DNA of 64,000 nt from Streptomyces sp. Mut1 (GTDB lineage: Bacteria; Actinomycetota; Actinomycetes; Streptomycetales; Streptomycetaceae): positions 4,351,501-4,415,500 of the forward strand of contig NZ_CP120997.1 in the NCBI RefSeq assembly GCF_030719295.1, read 5' to 3'. Shown one piece after another: positions 34,581 to 42,731 of this stretch. The notes under the pieces are model-generated. The model did no database searches. It was not told where the DNA came from and saw only the letters and a list, made by a program, of their open reading frames with translations. The position numbers and the translations under genes are program-made. Each line of letters begins with the position of its first letter. Position 1 is the stretch's first letter.

Positions 34581-37500
34581 GCGACGCGCATGACGGTACG
34601 GCGGCCGGGCCCCGACGGTTTCTGATGGCCGCCGTAGTCGCCGACTATCCGAAGAACCGGGACTGGAACCGACCCGGCCTGGTCGAGGCCCGCGACAGGG
34701 TCGTCGGCCTGTTCACCGGCCCGCTCGGCTACCGGCTCCACGACCCGCTGCCGCTCAGCCCCACCAGGCAACAACTGACCGACGCCCTGCGCGCGTTCTG
34801 CGCTTCACCGGAGCGGCGTGAGGACGATCTGCTGACGCTGTACCTGTCCTGCCACGGCGAGATCCTCGACGATGGTGACGAGCACGTCCTGCTCACCGCC
34901 GACACCGACCCCGACGACCTGGTCTACACCGCGCTCCCCACGGCGGAACTGACGCGGACGATGCTGCGCGGCACCCGGATCCGCAAGGTGATGCTGCTGC
35001 TGGACGCCTGCTACGTCGGACAGGGCGGCAACCAGACGGCCGCCGCCGCGCTGGAGCGTCTGGGCGCGGCCTGGGGCAGGACGTCCGGGTCAGGGCTGGT
35101 CGTCGTCTCGTCGGCCCAGCCGCACCAGCCGGCGACGGCAGGGCTGTTCCCGACGTTGCTGGAACAGGCGGTCACCGGCCTGTCGGTCGCCGGGCACGCC
35201 CCCGTCACGCTGTCGGTGAACGCCATCGTGCAGCACATCAACGGCTCCGAGGACCGGCCTGGACACCAGCGGATCGGCCTAACCATGGTCGGCCTGGACG
35301 GCGAGCCGCCCGCGTTCTTCCCCAACCCCCGCCACGACACCCGCCTGAACGGCGTCGATCTTGCTCTGCAGCAGGCCGCTGCCTTCGACGAACAGGACCA
35401 GCGGCGCGAGATGGAGTTCATCTCCCGCCTGCTGGTACGCGCCATGGGATACCAGAACGGGCCCGACGACGACTCAACCGCCCCTGCCTGGTGGTTCAGC
35501 GGCCGCCGCATCGTCCTGCACGACCTCGCCGCCTGGCTCAACGCCCCCACGAGCAGTAACGACCGGGCGTGCCGGGTCGTCACCGCGGCCCCCGGCTCCG
35601 GCAAGACCGCCGTCCTCGGCCTCATCGCCGCCCTCGCACACCCCGAGCGCCGCCGCACCGTTCCCCTCCACGCACTCGGCCTACCGCAGGACCTCCTCGC
35701 ACCCGGCACCATCGACGCCGCCGTCTACGCCCAGCACCTGACCGACACCGACGTCCTGGACGCCATCGCCGCCGCCGCCCGCCTGCGCACCGCCACCGTT
35801 GGCGAACTCCTCGACGCCCTGAGCGGGCGCCCGCAACCGCTGACCGTCCTCATCGACGCCCTCGACGAAGCCGCCACCCCCCACACCCTCTGCACCACCG
35901 TCCTGCGCCCCCTGATCGAGCACTCCCGCGGCCGCATCCGCCTCCTCCTGGGCACCCGTCCCTACCTCCTGCCCCGGCTCGGCATCGACGCCCCCGACAC
36001 CCGCCACGTCCTGGACCTCGACAGCCCCCGTTACGCCGACCGCCCCGCCCTCACCGCCTACACCGCCCGCACCCTGCTCCAGGCCCGCACCACCTCCCCC
36101 TACCGCGACCGGCTCGACGCCGTAGAGCCGGTCGCTGAGGCCGTCGCCACCGCCGCCGGACACTCCTTCCTCATCGCCCGCATCACCGCCGGCACCCTCG
36201 CCGCCACCCCCACCGTCCCCGACCCCGCCGATCCCGCCTGGCGGGCCTCCCTGCCCCGCCACGCCGGCGACGCCATGCGCGAAGACCTCCGCCAACGCCT
36301 CGGCCACCACGCCGACCGCGCCGCCGACCTCCTGCGCCCCCTCGCCCACGCCCAGGGCCAGGGCCTGCCCTGGGAAGACATCTGGGCCCCCCTCGCCACC
36401 GAAGTCTCCGGCCGTACTTACACCGACGACGACCTCCTGTGGCTGCGCCACAACGCGGGCTCCTACGTCGTCGAGGCCACACAGGACGACCGCTCCGCCT
36501 ACCGGCTCTACCACGAGGCCATGGCCGAGCACCTGCGCGAGAACACCGACGACCGGGCGGTGCACACCGCGTACGTACGCGTCCTCACCGACCGCGTGCC
36601 CTACCGGGCCGACGGCACCCCCGACTGGTCCCGTGCCCACCCCTACACCCTCACGCACCTCGCCCACCACGCCGCCCGCGCCGGGCTCATCGACCAACTC
36701 CTCGCCGACCCCGAATACCTCGTCCACGCCCACCCCCGCGGCCTCACCCCCCACCTCCACCACGCCCACCACGACACCGCCCGTCTGACCGCCGCCGTCT
36801 ACCGCACCGGACTCCACCTCCACCGCAACACCAGCCCAGGAAAGCGCCGCCAACTCCTCGCCCTCGACGCCGCCCGCGCCGGGGCGCGCCACCTCCACCG
36901 CGACCTCACCCGTCGCATCCCAGTCGGCACTTGGGCACCGGTGTGGGCCACCGGCAGCACGTTCAGCCCTGCTCTGCGCGACACCCTCACTGGCCACACG
37001 GACCTCTTGGTGGCGGTGGCGTGCACGATGCTTGACGGTCGCCCCGTTGCAGTCACCGGCAGCGGGGACGGCACAGTGCGGGTGTGGGACCTGACCGATG
37101 GCCAGCCCATCGGCGAACCCCTCACCGGCCACACCGACATCGTGGTGGCGGTGGTGTGCACGATGCTTGACGGTCACCCCGTTGCTGTCACCGGCTGCAG
37201 TGACGACGCGGTGCGGGTGTGGGACCTGAGCGCTGGCTGGCCTATCGGTGAGCCCTTCACCGGCCACATCAACACCGTGGTGGCGGTGGCGTGCACGATG
37301 CTTGACGGTCGTCCCGTTGTTGTCACCGGCAGCGGGGACGGCACGGTGCGGGTGTGGGACGTGAGCGCTGGCCGGCCTATCGGTGAGCCCTTCACCGGCC
37401 ACACCGGCGGCGTGGTGGCGGTGGCGTGCACGATGCTTGACGGTCGTCCCGTTGTTGTCACCGGCAGCGGGGACGGCACGGTGCGGGTGTGGGACCTGAC

Positions 37501-38344
37501 CGATGGCCGGCTCATTGGTGAGCCCTTCACCGGCCACACCGGCGGCGTGGTGGCGGTGGCGTGCACGATGCTTGACGGTCGCCCCGTTGTTGTCACCGGC
37601 TGCAGTGACGGCACGGTGTGGGTGTGGGACCTGACCGATGGCCGGCCCATTGGCGAACCCTTCACCGGCCACACCAACACCGTGGTGGCGGTGGCGTGCA
37701 CGATGCTTGACGGTCGCCCCGTTGCAGTCACCAGCAGCAGTGACGGCACGGTGCGGGTGTGGGACCTGACCGATGGCCGGCCCATCGGCGAACCCTTCAC
37801 CGGCTACATCAACACCGTGGTGGCGGTGGCGTGCACGATGCTTGACGGTCGCCCCGTTGTTGTCACCGGCTGCAGTGACGGCACGGTGTGGGTGTGGGAC
37901 CTGACCGATGGCCGGCTCATCGGTGAGCCCTTCACCGGCCACACCGGCGACGCGGTGGCGGTGGCGTGCACGATGCTCGACGGTCACCCCGTTGCAGTCA
38001 CCGGCAGCGGGGACGGCACGGTGTGGGTGTGGGACCTGAGCGCTGGCCGGCTCATCGGTGAGCCCTTCACCGGCCACACCGGCGACGCGGTGGCGGTGGC
38101 GTGCACGATGCTCGACGGTCACCCCGTTGCAGTCACCGGCAGCGGGGACGGCACGGTGCGGGTGTGGGACCTGACCGATGGCCGGCCGGTCGCGGAGTTT
38201 CTCACCGACGACCCACGCTCCGTAGCGTTCACCAGCACCGGCGACCTCGTCATCGGCTTCCACAACGACGTAGCCGTCTACCGCCGCCAACCACACAACC
38301 CCACCGCTCACGACGGACCAGCTAGCGCACCTGTACAGAGCTGA
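34577..38344 (+). CDS. Caspase-like protease, STAND/NACHT-type NTPase and WD40 repeats
   Basis: A 1255-residue three-part protein. Residues about 10-260 are a C14 caspase-like domain with the His in LYLSCHGE (His93) and the Cys in LLLDACYVGQG (Cys145), so the dyad is intact. Residues about 320-600 are a P-loop NTPase with Walker A APGSGKT (Lys343) and Walker B LIDALDEA (Asp427 onward), as in STAND/NACHT switches. A winged-helix and helical region follows to about 800. Nine 45-residue WD40 units (804-1208) end it, each with (S/D)DGTVxVWDL. GTG 34577 overlaps the hydrolase stop. The layout matches NLR-like sensors: propeller sensing, NTPase oligomerisation, protease output. Target and trigger are unknown. 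Confidence 0.88.
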   Translation: MSDAHDGTAAGPRRFLMAAVVADYPKNRDWNRPGLVEARDRVVGLFTGPLGYRLHDPLPLSPTRQQLTDALRAFCASPERREDDLLTLYLSCHGEILDDGDEHVLLTADTDPDDLVYTALPTAELTRTMLRGTRIRKVMLLLDACYVGQGGNQTAAAALERLGAAWGRTSGSGLVVVSSAQPHQPATAGLFPTLLEQAVTGLSVAGHAPVTLSVNAIVQHINGSEDRPGHQRIGLTMVGLDGEPPAFFPNPRHDTRLNGVDLALQQAAAFDEQDQRREMEFISRLLVRAMGYQNGPDDDSTAPAWWFSGRRIVLHDLAAWLNAPTSSNDRACRVVTAAPGSGKTAVLGLIAALAHPERRRTVPLHALGLPQDLLAPGTIDAAVYAQHLTDTDVLDAIAAAARLRTATVGELLDALSGRPQPLTVLIDALDEAATPHTLCTTVLRPLIEHSRGRIRLLLGTRPYLLPRLGIDAPDTRHVLDLDSPRYADRPALTAYTARTLLQARTTSPYRDRLDAVEPVAEAVATAAGHSFLIARITAGTLAATPTVPDPADPAWRASLPRHAGDAMREDLRQRLGHHADRAADLLRPLAHAQGQGLPWEDIWAPLATEVSGRTYTDDDLLWLRHNAGSYVVEATQDDRSAYRLYHEAMAEHLRENTDDRAVHTAYVRVLTDRVPYRADGTPDWSRAHPYTLTHLAHHAARAGLIDQLLADPEYLVHAHPRGLTPHLHHAHHDTARLTAAVYRTGLHLHRNTSPGKRRQLLALDAARAGARHLHRDLTRRIPVGTWAPVWATGSTFSPALRDTLTGHTDLLVAVACTMLDGRPVAVTGSGDGTVRVWDLTDGQPIGEPLTGHTDIVVAVVCTMLDGHPVAVTGCSDDAVRVWDLSAGWPIGEPFTGHINTVVAVACTMLDGRPVVVTGSGDGTVRVWDVSAGRPIGEPFTGHTGGVVAVACTMLDGRPVVVTGSGDGTVRVWDLTDGRLIGEPFTGHTGGVVAVACTMLDGRPVVVTGCSDGTVWVWDLTDGRPIGEPFTGHTNTVVAVACTMLDGRPVAVTSSSDGTVRVWDLTDGRPIGEPFTGYINTVVAVACTMLDGRPVVVTGCSDGTVWVWDLTDGRLIGEPFTGHTGDAVAVACTMLDGHPVAVTGSGDGTVWVWDLSAGRLIGEPFTGHTGDAVAVACTMLDGHPVAVTGSGDGTVRVWDLTDGRPVAEFLTDDPRSVAFTSTGDLVIGFHNDVAVYRRQPHNPTAHDGPASAPVQS
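36986..38200 (+). repeat. Nine in-frame 135-bp repeats encoding WD40 blades
   Basis: GTGCACGATG recurs at exact 135-bp intervals from 37021 to 38101. Units are nearly identical in DNA. Differences concentrate at the residues after TGH (TDL, TDI, INT, TGG, TNT, INT, TGD), at GSGD/GCSD/SSSD, and at DGTVRV/DGTVWV. Confidence 0.95.
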
Positions 38345-38425
38345 GAGAACTCCCTGCGGCATCACGCGCCTGACGGTGGGGCATTGCACCTCATGCCGGT
38401 CACCAACTGCTGTCGGTCTTGCGCC

Positions 38426-39946
38426 TCAGAGCGCCGCCGGTTCCTTCGCCGTCGCGGACGCCGGGGCCGGGGCCGGGTCCGGGTCCGGAGCGGTCGCCGG
38501 GGTGGCCGTCGGGTCCTGGGACACGTTGAACTCGGCCAGGAGGTCCTTGCTGAAGCCGAAGAAGTACGTGGCGACGAAGCCCGCCAGGTAGCCGACGAGG
38601 AGGCCGCCCGCGTAGATCGCGACCGTCGCTCCCAGGCCGTGGTTGCCGTCGAGCAGCGGGAACAGGGCCCAGCCGGACGGGCCGATCGCCGTGGAGCCGA
38701 CCGCGTCGCCCAGCTGGTTGAAGAAGCCGACGAACGCGCCGCCGAACGCACCGCCCACGCACGCCGTGACGAACGGGCGGCCCAGCGGGAGCGAGACGCC
38801 GTAGATCAGGGGTTCGCCGACGCCCAGGAAGCCCGCGGGCAGGGCGGACTTGATGGTCCTGCGGATCGACTCGTTGCGCGGGAGGCGGAAGAAGACCGCG
38901 ATGGCCGCGCCGACCTGGCCCGCTCCGGCCATGGCGAGGATCGGGAGCAGGACCGTGTAGCCCTGCTGCTCGATCAGCGTCGTGTGGATCGGGATCAGCG
39001 CCTGGTGCAGGCCCAGCATGACCAGCGGGAGGAAGAAGCCGCCGAGGACGAGACCCGCGCCCGCGCCGCCGTTGGAGAGCAGCCAGTCCGCGAACGTGCC
39101 GATCGCGGTGGAGATCTCGCCCGCCACGTACATCAGGCCGAAGATCGTGACCAGGCCGGAGATCAGGACCGTCAGCGTCGGTGTGACGAGGACGTCCAGC
39201 GCTTCCGGCACCCAGCGGCGGCACCACTTCTCCACGTACACCGCGAGCACCGCCGCGCCCAGCGCGCCGAGCACGCCGCCCTGGCCGGGGGAGAGCTTCT
39301 GGCCGAACGCCTCGATGTTCGCGACGCCCGGGAAGACGATGATCGCCGCGACCGCGCCGCCCAGGATCGGGGTGCCGCCGAACTCCTTGGCCGTGTTGAA
39401 GCCGACGAAGACCGCGATCAGCGCCATGAAGCCGGACGCCATCGCCGCGAGCGCCGGGGTGACCGACGGGAGCCAGCCGAGGTTGACCAGCAGGCCGTTG
39501 AGCCCGGCGATGATGCCGCATCCGATCAGAGCCGGGATCAGCGGCACGAAGATGTTCGCGATCCGGCGCAGGAACAGCTTGAACGGCGTGGCGTTCCTCG
39601 CCTTGCGGGCCGCCTTCATCTCGGCGCCCTGCGCGGCCAGCTCCTCCGCCGTGAGCGGGGCGGCGGGGGCAGGGGCCTCGGCCCGGCCCTCCTCGACCAG
39701 CTTCTCGAACTCCGGGGTGACGCGGGCGACCGTACCGGGACCGAGCACGATCTGGTACGTGTCGTCCTCGACCACGCCCATGACGGCGGGCACGGCCTTC
39801 AGTGCCTCGTCCTGGACGAGCGAACGATCGTGCAGGCCCAGCCGGAGCCGGGTCATGCAGTGGGAGATGGAGCTGACGTTCGCGGCGCCACCGACGAGCG
39901 GAAGGATCGCGGCGGCAGTGGCGCGGTTCTTGTCTTCTGTAGCCAT
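38426..39946 (-). CDS. PTS EIIBC transporter, probable N-acetylmuramic acid type (MurP-like)
   Basis: A 506-residue PTS permease. The N-terminal EIIB domain has the phospho-acceptor Cys in SHCMTRLRLGL (about residue 30). A linker of about 40 residues leads to an EIIC domain of roughly ten membrane helices with GGTPILGGAVAAIIVFPG, LPIL and GEPLIYGVSLPLGRPF (sugar-binding loop). There is no EIIA domain, so phosphate must come from a separate EIIA(Crr). ATG 39946 is the first Met; longer readings lie inside murQ. It is last in a murR-murQ-EIIBC operon, 44 bp after murQ, which points to MurNAc uptake as MurNAc-6-phosphate. A GlcNAc PTS is the alternative. Confidence 0.85.
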   Translation of the reverse strand: MATEDKNRATAAAILPLVGGAANVSSISHCMTRLRLGLHDRSLVQDEALKAVPAVMGVVEDDTYQIVLGPGTVARVTPEFEKLVEEGRAEAPAPAAPLTAEELAAQGAEMKAARKARNATPFKLFLRRIANIFVPLIPALIGCGIIAGLNGLLVNLGWLPSVTPALAAMASGFMALIAVFVGFNTAKEFGGTPILGGAVAAIIVFPGVANIEAFGQKLSPGQGGVLGALGAAVLAVYVEKWCRRWVPEALDVLVTPTLTVLISGLVTIFGLMYVAGEISTAIGTFADWLLSNGGAGAGLVLGGFFLPLVMLGLHQALIPIHTTLIEQQGYTVLLPILAMAGAGQVGAAIAVFFRLPRNESIRRTIKSALPAGFLGVGEPLIYGVSLPLGRPFVTACVGGAFGGAFVGFFNQLGDAVGSTAIGPSGWALFPLLDGNHGLGATVAIYAGGLLVGYLAGFVATYFFGFSKDLLAEFNVSQDPTATPATAPDPDPAPAPASATAKEPAAL

Positions 39947-39990
39947 GGTGCGTGGTGCCTTGCTGTGCGGGGGAGGGGTGGTGCGGTGGG

Positions 39991-40956
39991 TCAGGTGGTG
40001 CGGGGGGCGGCGGCGAGGGCGGCGCGCAGGTGGCCGTCCGACGCGGACAGGAGGCCGGCGGCGGTGGGGCCGTCGACCTGGCCGAGGATGGTCAGGATGG
40101 CGTTCTTCACCTCGCCGTCGGTGGCGGTGAGCGCCGTCTCGATCTCCTCGTCCGACGCTCCCGTGGCCAGCGAGACGATGCGGCGCGAGCGGGCGCGCAG
40201 CTTCTCGTTGGAGGCGCGCACGTCGACCATGAGGTTTCCGTACGTCTTGCCGAGCCGGATCATCGTGATCGTGGAGATCATGTTGAGGACGAGCTTCTGC
40301 GCGGTGCCCGCCTTGAGGCGGGTGGAGCCGGTCAGCAGCTCGGGGCCGACGACGACCTCGATCGGGTGCTCGGCGGCGGCGCCCAGCGCGGAGTCCGCGT
40401 TGCACGACAGGCCGAGGGTCAGGGCGCCCTTCGCGCGGGCGTGCTCGACGGCCCCGATCGCGAACGGCGTACGGCCGGAGGCGGAGATGCCGACCACCGT
40501 GTCATCGGCGGTGAGCCCCAGCGCTTCGAGGTCGGCGGCGGCCAGCTCCTTGCTGTCCTCGGCCCCCTCCACGGCGGTGACCATCGCGGACGGGCCGCCC
40601 GCGATGAGGCCGATGACGTCGGCCGGGTCGGTGTTGAAGGTGGGCGGGCACTCGCTGGCGTCCAGCACGCCGAGCCGGCCCGCGGTGCCCGCGCCCGCGT
40701 AGATCAGCCGGCCGCCCCGGGCCATGCGCTCCGCGACGGCGTCGATCGCGGCGGCGATCTCGGGGAGGCGCGCGGCGACGGCGGCGGGGACGGTCTGGTC
40801 CTCGCCGTTCATGATCCGGGCGATCTCGTCGGTGGCCAGCCGGTCGATCTCGGCCAGCTCCGGGCGGAACGCCTCGGTGGTCAGTGTGGCGAGCTGGGCG
40901 CGCAGCTCGCCGTACCCGTCGGGGGTGGTGGCGTCGGCGTCGGTGAGGGAGGTCAT
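39991..40956 (-). CDS. murQ: N-acetylmuramic acid 6-phosphate etherase MurQ
   Basis: A 321-residue SIS-domain lyase that splits the lactyl ether of MurNAc-6-phosphate, giving GlcNAc-6-phosphate and D-lactate. It carries the MurQ signatures YAGAGTAGRLGVLDASECPPTF (catalytic Glu in ASEC), VVGISASGRTPF and KLVLNMISTITMIRLGKTYGNLMVDV. The product feeds NagA, encoded at 5.1-6.2 kb. It sits between a MurR-type regulator and a PTS EIIBC gene in one operon for cell-wall sugar recycling. Confidence 0.96.
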   Translation of the reverse strand: MTSLTDADATTPDGYGELRAQLATLTTEAFRPELAEIDRLATDEIARIMNGEDQTVPAAVAARLPEIAAAIDAVAERMARGGRLIYAGAGTAGRLGVLDASECPPTFNTDPADVIGLIAGGPSAMVTAVEGAEDSKELAAADLEALGLTADDTVVGISASGRTPFAIGAVEHARAKGALTLGLSCNADSALGAAAEHPIEVVVGPELLTGSTRLKAGTAQKLVLNMISTITMIRLGKTYGNLMVDVRASNEKLRARSRRIVSLATGASDEEIETALTATDGEVKNAILTILGQVDGPTAAGLLSASDGHLRAALAAAPRTT

Positions 40957-41033
40957 GGAGAGCGGCTCTGCTTTCTCGTAACGCGTGCGGTTCTGCGGGT
41001 GCGGGTGCGGGTGCCGGGGTGGCCCGGCGACGG

Positions 41034-41951
41034 TCAGCGGGTGCGCGGGTTGTGCCGGTGGGCCAGCGCCTCGTAGGAGGCGGCGAGGGCCGGGGCCGCC
41101 GTCTCGTACGTACGCTGCGCGACGCCTATGAACAGGCAGTCCACGACCAGGAGCTGGCTGGTGCGGCTCGACATCGCGGCCGGGCGCAGCTCGCTCTCGC
41201 GGGCCGTGGACGTGGTCAGCACGTGGTCCGCGTACTGCGTGACCGGGCCGTCGGGGCGGCCGGTGATGGCGACCGTCGTCGCGCCCCGGTCGAAGGCGAC
41301 CCGCAGCGGCTCTATGACGTCGCCCGTCGAGCCGGAGTGCGTGATCGCGATGGCCATGTCACCGGAGCGCAGCTGCACGGCGTTGGTCACCGCGAGGTGC
41401 GGGTCCGTGTGGGAGTGGGCGATCAGGCCGATCCGGGCCAGCTTCTGGGCCAGGTCCTGGCCGACGAGGGAGGAGGCGCCCACACCGTAGATGTCGATCC
41501 GGCGGGCGGTCGCGGCAGCGGCGACGGCGGCGCCGAGCTGCACGGTGTCGAGCCCGGCGGCCGTGTCGGCGAGGGTCTGCTGCTCGTCGTAGGCCAGCTT
41601 GGCGACCACGTCGGCGATCGGGTCGTCCACCGCTATGTCCGCGGTGACGGCGGGCGCCCGGCCGGACTCCTGGTGGGCGGCGAGACCGGCCAGCGCGAGG
41701 CGGAGGTCGCGGTAGCCGGGATAGCCGAGGAGGCGGGCGGTGCGGACCACGGTGGCCTCGCTCGTGCCCGTGAGCTCGGCGAGACCGGTGACCGTCAGGG
41801 CGGCGCAGCCGGCCGGGTCGCCGGCGACGGCCTCGGCGACCCGCTGCATCGAGCGGGTCATGGACGGCGACAGCGTCCGCACCTTGGCGGCCAGGGCTGC
41901 CGGGGCGGGTGGCGAGTCCGGACTGAAACTTTCCTTCAGGTCATTGGTCAC
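41034..41951 (-). CDS. MurR/RpiR-family transcriptional regulator
   Basis: A 305-residue regulator with an N-terminal HTH_6 domain (MTRSMQRVAEAVAGDPAGCAALTVTGLAELTGTSEATVVRTARLLGYPGYRDLRLALA) and a C-terminal SIS domain (IDIYGVGASSLVGQDLAQKLARIG, AITHSGSTGDVIEPLRVA). The SIS domain should bind a sugar phosphate such as MurNAc-6-phosphate. The GTG at 41951 begins TNDLKES; the match to TTGAAA-N5-TTTCAA starts three bases upstream. It heads the murQ-EIIBC operon with a 77-bp gap. It most likely controls that operon and itself. Confidence 0.88.
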   Translation of the reverse strand: MTNDLKESFSPDSPPAPAALAAKVRTLSPSMTRSMQRVAEAVAGDPAGCAALTVTGLAELTGTSEATVVRTARLLGYPGYRDLRLALAGLAAHQESGRAPAVTADIAVDDPIADVVAKLAYDEQQTLADTAAGLDTVQLGAAVAAAATARRIDIYGVGASSLVGQDLAQKLARIGLIAHSHTDPHLAVTNAVQLRSGDMAIAITHSGSTGDVIEPLRVAFDRGATTVAITGRPDGPVTQYADHVLTTSTARESELRPAAMSSRTSQLLVVDCLFIGVAQRTYETAAPALAASYEALAHRHNPRTR

Positions 41952-41953
41952 CT

Positions 41954-41970
41954 TTGAAAGATATTTTCAA
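41954..41970. promoter_or_regulatory. RpiR-type operator TTGAAA-N5-TTTCAA
   Basis: A perfect 6-bp inverted repeat with 5-bp spacer directly before the regulator start. Streptomyces RpiR regulators recognise TGAAA-N5-TTTCA-type sites. Its position would block translation start or transcription of the mur operon. Confidence 0.75.
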
Positions 41971-42054
41971 CCCCGGAGTCCGTCAACCCCCCTTTGGTAC
42001 CGACCTGTGGCGGAAGCCGCGGAATCCGCCACCGGGCAGGTGGAGAATGGCCCC

Positions 42055-42423
42055 ATGGAGCCGAACCGTCTGGAGCAGGTGCTGCACACCGCCCGCGCAC
42101 TCGTCATGGCCGACCTCGCCGCCGGAGACGTCGCCGAGGCGCAGATCGTCTCGATGGTCGAGGACGCGGTGACGCACCGGCGCTGGTGGGTGGAGCAGTG
42201 GCCGGACGGCGTCGAGTTCGTCGTGGGCCTGGTCGCCCAGGACGTACAGGACGCGCTGCTGGAGAAGTACGGCCGCTGGCCGCTGTGCCCGGTCTGCGAC
42301 GCGGGCGACCCGCACGCCCTGGACGTCGAACCGGAGCTCGGCCCGCACCCGCACTGGGTCTGCGCCAGGACCGCGGTCGCGGTCGCGCCGGTCGGCGGGC
42401 TCAGCGGGATACCGCGCCCGTGA
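42055..42423 (+). CDS. Small conserved actinobacterial protein with CPVC motif
   Basis: A 122-residue protein: helical N-terminal half (RLEQVLHTARALVMADLAAGDVAEAQIVSMVEDAV), then WWVEQWPDGVEFVVGLVAQDVQDALLE. A CPVCDAGDPHAL...PHWVC segment could bind zinc. The function is not known; it occurs beside DUF4031 genes in Streptomyces. GGAG precedes ATG 42055. Its stop overlaps the next GTG by four bases. Confidence 0.78.
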   Translation: MEPNRLEQVLHTARALVMADLAAGDVAEAQIVSMVEDAVTHRRWWVEQWPDGVEFVVGLVAQDVQDALLEKYGRWPLCPVCDAGDPHALDVEPELGPHPHWVCARTAVAVAPVGGLSGIPRP

Positions 42424-42695
42424 CCCTCTACATCGACCCGCCGAACTGGCCGGGACACGGCAGGTTCTGGTCCCACCTGGTCAGCGATGTCTCGTTCGAC
42501 GAGCTGCACGCCTTCGCGGCGTCCATGGGCTGCCCGCCCCGGGCCTTCGAGCGGGACCACTACGACATCCCGGACGCCCGATACGAGGACGCGGTACGGG
42601 CGGGCGCCCAGCAGATCGGCTCCAAGGAACTGGTCCGCCGCATCACTGAGGCCGGCCTGCGCCGCCCGAAGCACCGCCCGGCGCCGCGCGTGTGA
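42420..42695 (+). CDS. DUF4031 domain protein
   Basis: A 91-residue protein covering the whole DUF4031 domain: TLYIDPPNWPGHGRFWSHLVSDVSFDELHAFA, CPPRAFERDHYDIPDARYEDAVRAGA and SKELVRRITEAGLRR. The start GTG overlaps the previous stop (GTGA), so the pair is translationally coupled. The biochemical role is unknown; the conserved Asp/His residues suggest a metal site. Confidence 0.85.
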   Translation: MTLYIDPPNWPGHGRFWSHLVSDVSFDELHAFAASMGCPPRAFERDHYDIPDARYEDAVRAGAQQIGSKELVRRITEAGLRRPKHRPAPRV

Positions 42696-42731
42696 GGGTG
42701 CGTGGCGGCCGGGTGTGCGCGCGCCTCCGGC

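Noticed and set aside
36986..38200. Regular repeats as a CRISPR array
   Set aside because: The 135-bp units are in frame, have no unique spacers and encode WD40 blades.
35681..38389. Long minus-strand open frame (about 900 codons) opposite the caspase gene
   Set aside because: It is the antisense of the repeat-rich WD40 gene, kept open by high GC and the repeat. The plus strand has conserved protease, NTPase and WD40 motifs.
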